From the IMG/VR virus record IMGVR_UViG_3300037481_000061, positions 1 to 22,365 of that record: a DNA stretch of 22,365 nt. One strand, given 5' to 3'. The stretch is from a virus. The notes under the pieces are model-generated. The model did not search any database. It was not told the DNA's origin and worked only from the letters and a program-made list of their open reading frames with translations. The first letter of the stretch is position 1. The number at the start of each line of letters is the position of its first letter. Below, piece by piece: positions 21,394 to 22,365 of the stretch. The translations under genes were made by a program, and so were the position numbers.

Positions 21394-21487
21394 ACCCGGT
21401 GCCGGGAGTTGAACCCGCCTCGCGTTCTACCCTCCGACAGTCGCAAGACCGCGTCGGGACTACGTGTGCCCACTACACCACGCCGGG
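21394..21487 (-). tRNA. tRNA-like element B, anticodon arm not canonical (94 nt)
   Basis: Reading the minus strand: acceptor CCCGGCG pairs with CACCGGG with one C/A mismatch; TG at positions 8-9; D arm GTGT-AGTGGGC-ACAC (GG in the loop); T arm CGGG-TTCAACT-CCCG (TTCAA loop). Between D and T arms lie 45 nt rather than the usual 23. There I find no 5-bp stem with a 7-nt loop and T33; instead a longer hairpin CCGAC...GTCGG with inner GGTC/GACT. The encoded amino acid cannot be assigned. It may be a decayed, intron-bearing or specialised tRNA. Confidence 0.6.
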
Positions 21488-21492
21488 GGAAA

Positions 21493-21604
21493 GAAGCTGC
21501 ACGGTGTTTCATGGGGTGAACAAAGCCTTCACCGCCCCATTCCCATAGGGCGGCGACACCAACCCGTCTGCGGATCTCCCGCAGCACCATGCCGTGCGAA
21601 CTTC
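21493..21604 (-). ncRNA. Candidate multibranched structured RNA between the tRNA-like elements (112 nt)
   Basis: The closing stem has three stacked parts: GAAG/CTTC (21604-21601 with 21496-21493), GCACGG/CCGTGC (21597-21592 with 21504-21499) and CATGG/CCATG (21591-21587 with 21514-21510). Inside are CTGCGG-5 nt-CCGCAG (21584-21568), CCGCCC/GGGCGG around a 10-nt loop (21553-21532) and a TTCA/TGAA hairpin that could extend to GGTGAA/TTCACC (21533-21515) in an alternative pairing. No protein gene was accepted here. It lies 27 nt after element A and 5 nt before element B. Confidence 0.5.
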
Positions 21605-21631
21605 AAGTGTTTCAAAGAAAGACCAGCAGCA

Positions 21632-21735
21632 CCCTCGATGGCCGGAATCGAACCGCCGTCTTCGGGCTGTCGGCCTTCACGCGTGCCCCGTGTGAAGGCT
21701 TACTGGCCCTGATCCTACCACTAGACGAATCGAAG
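21632..21735 (-). tRNA. tRNA-like element A, anticodon region expanded (104 nt)
   Basis: Reading the minus strand: acceptor CTTCGAT pairs with ATCGAGG over 7 bp with one G-T pair; TC at 8-9; D arm GTCT-AGTGGT-AGGAT region as in tRNA-Glu-like genes; T arm GGCGG-TTCGATT-CCGGC with one mismatch. The 57 nt between the D and T arms contain a GGGC/GCCC base stem and then an 8-bp hairpin GCCTTCAC/GTGAAGGC, not a 7-nt anticodon loop. So the usual anticodon cannot be read. Possible explanations are a small intron, decay, or a tRNA mimic. Confidence 0.62.
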
Positions 21736-21744
21736 GTGACTGCT

Positions 21745-21763
21745 GGCACGGTGTGCCCGTGCC
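21745..21763 (-). repeat. 7-bp hairpin at the expected 5' end of the RNA cluster transcript
   Basis: GGCACGG (21745-21751) pairs with CCGTGCC (21757-21763) around a 5-nt loop. It begins within 2 nt of the start predicted from the promoter at 21768-21796, so the transcript may start with this hairpin, which could protect the 5' end. No U-run follows. Confidence 0.6.
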
Positions 21764-21767
21764 GCTG

Positions 21768-21796
21768 ATCCTACCAAATCCGCAGCGCCGTGTCAA
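21768..21796 (-). promoter_or_regulatory. Strong sigma70-type promoter for the RNA cluster
   Basis: Minus strand: perfect TTGACA (21796-21791), exactly 17 bp, then TAGGAT (21773-21768; 4 of 6). Expected start near 21761. It overlaps the last codons of the 116-aa gene and points at the hairpin and tRNA-like elements. Note that TGGTAGGATCAG here also recurs in the D-arm of element A (about 21706-21717), so the -10 could be a copied D-arm. Confidence 0.65.
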
Positions 21797-22143
21797 GCGA
21801 GGCGCTGATCCATCCGCAGCAGGCGGCGCAGCGTCAAAAGGGCGTGGGAGAACCGGCTGCTCTTCAGAGCCTCAGACATGTTCCCTTCAGCCTCCAAGGA
21901 CTTTTCGAGGGCGCGCAGCAACATCACAGTGTGGTGCTCCAGGTTGAACAGGCACTCCAGCACCTCGCTCACCTCCACGATGTCGAGGACCGCTTGCTTG
22001 CCCTCCATCTCACCCTTGTGCAGATCGACGCGGAACGCAACGTCATCCGAGTAGAGACAAGCCTTGCTCACCTCCCGGTCGAGCGCCGCCGCGTTCTTGT
22101 ATGCCGTCTCCGTCGAACCGTGACCACTGTTGTATATGCTCAT
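21793..22143 (-). CDS. Orphan small protein (116 aa)
   Basis: I prefer ATG 22143 (MSIYNSGHGSTETAYKNAAA) to an in-frame GTG at 22206, because a promoter-like -10 lies inside the longer reading and would make the ATG almost leaderless. The rest reads DREVSKACLYSDDVAFRVDL, then LDIVEVSEVLECLFNLEHHT, and a basic helical end (SSRFSHALLTLRRLLRMDQR). It is helical, with no recognised domain. It precedes the RNA cluster, whose promoter lies in its last codons. Confidence 0.55.
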   Translation of the reverse strand: MSIYNSGHGSTETAYKNAAALDREVSKACLYSDDVAFRVDLHKGEMEGKQAVLDIVEVSEVLECLFNLEHHTVMLLRALEKSLEAEGNMSEALKSSRFSHALLTLRRLLRMDQRLA

Positions 22144-22152
22144 CGTGGGCGC

Positions 22153-22181
22153 ACCATACCGCCTATGCACGGATTCGGCAA
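22153..22181 (-). promoter_or_regulatory. Putative promoter giving a near-leaderless mRNA for the 116-aa gene
   Basis: Minus strand: TTGCCG (22181-22176; 4 of 6), 17-bp spacer, TATGGT (22158-22153; 4 of 6). The expected start near 22146 lies 3 nt before ATG 22143; no Shine-Dalgarno is visible. Confidence 0.4.
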
Positions 22182-22206
22182 GGCGTGCAGAATTGGGCAC
22201 GGGCAC

Positions 22207-22365
22207 ACAGGTAAAGGGACAAAGTCTGTCAAGCCGCGTAGCAAAAAAACTGGGGCGGATTCCTCTTCTCGATGGGACCCATTCATATGGGAAAGGGACA
22301 AAGGGGTCCCTGGGTAAGGGATAAAAGTAAAACTGGGAAAGTGGGGGCGGAGAGGGATAGGTGCC
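22207..22365. other. Non-coding right edge with short repeats
   Basis: I see no convincing gene. AAAGGGACAAAG occurs twice (22213-22224 and 22292-22303). GGGACCC (22274-22280) and GGGTCCC (22304-22310) form a 7-bp inverted repeat enclosing a CCCAT/ATGGG hairpin. There are several purine-rich tracts and an A7 run (22243-22249). On the minus strand a TTGACA lies at 22232-22227 but has no convincing -10. It may be a regulatory or replication-type region that continues beyond the window. Confidence 0.5.

Noticed and set aside
21201-21590. A 129-residue minus-strand open frame through the RNA cluster
   Set aside because: It crosses tRNA-like element B and the 73-aa gene in another frame, and its Arg-rich composition is not protein-like.
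21632-21735. A group I intron in tRNA-like element A
   Set aside because: The insertion is only about 30 nt, far below group I size, and no P7/P3 core can be found.
22227-22232. A second promoter based on the TTGACA at the right edge
   Set aside because: With 16-18 bp spacing the -10 positions read TGTGTG-like sequence with no fit to TATAAT.

Overview
This window is a contiguous piece of a tailed double-stranded DNA phage or prophage (Caudoviricetes) with podovirus-type virion genes. Every gene I accept is on the minus strand, so the map reads from right (start) to left (end). The gene set is the T7-like head-tail connector and tail-tube architecture combined with head proteins of the kind first named in Bordetella phage BPP-1 (Bbp16, Bbp19 families). 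No phage RNA polymerase, integrase or replication gene is in the window. The DNA is GC-rich and the genes are tightly packed with ATGA, GTGA or 1-nt overlaps. The host cannot be fixed from the sequence; the signal peptide of the 642-aa protein and the sigma70-type promoters only point to a GC-rich bacterium.

Right end (22365-21353): a repeat-rich non-coding stretch, a small orphan gene (116 aa), then a promoter-led RNA cluster. The cluster holds two tRNA-like elements with good acceptor, D and T arms but no canonical anticodon arm, and between them a third, densely self-complementary segment that can fold as a multibranched RNA. This is the least explained part of the window.

Packaging block (21352-18181): a 73-aa orphan, a 32-aa single-pass membrane peptide, an HTH protein, terminase small and large subunits, a cysteine-containing orphan and a GNAT acetyltransferase. 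Connector block (18180-13270): a small structural protein, the portal, a beta-rich virion protein, a BPSL0761-type small protein, a large exported protein with a Sec signal peptide, and a possible MazG-like all-alpha protein.

Head block (13278-9658), with its own promoter: Bbp19-like protein, scaffold, major capsid protein, two tandem Bbp16-like cement proteins (one carrying an inserted beta module) and a small basic-tailed protein. Then an accessory gene (9615-7579) encodes a galactose/glyoxal-oxidase-like protein in which all five residues of the radical-copper active site can be found; a 10-bp inverted repeat abuts its start codon.

Tail and ejection block (7582-1): tail tube A with an extra N-terminal domain, a multi-module tail tube B, and internal virion proteins corresponding by position to T7 gp14, gp15 and gp16 (the last runs off the left edge). 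Together these genes package DNA, build capsid and short tail, and eject internal proteins; the oxidase, the exported protein, the acetyltransferase and the RNA cluster are the accessory load.
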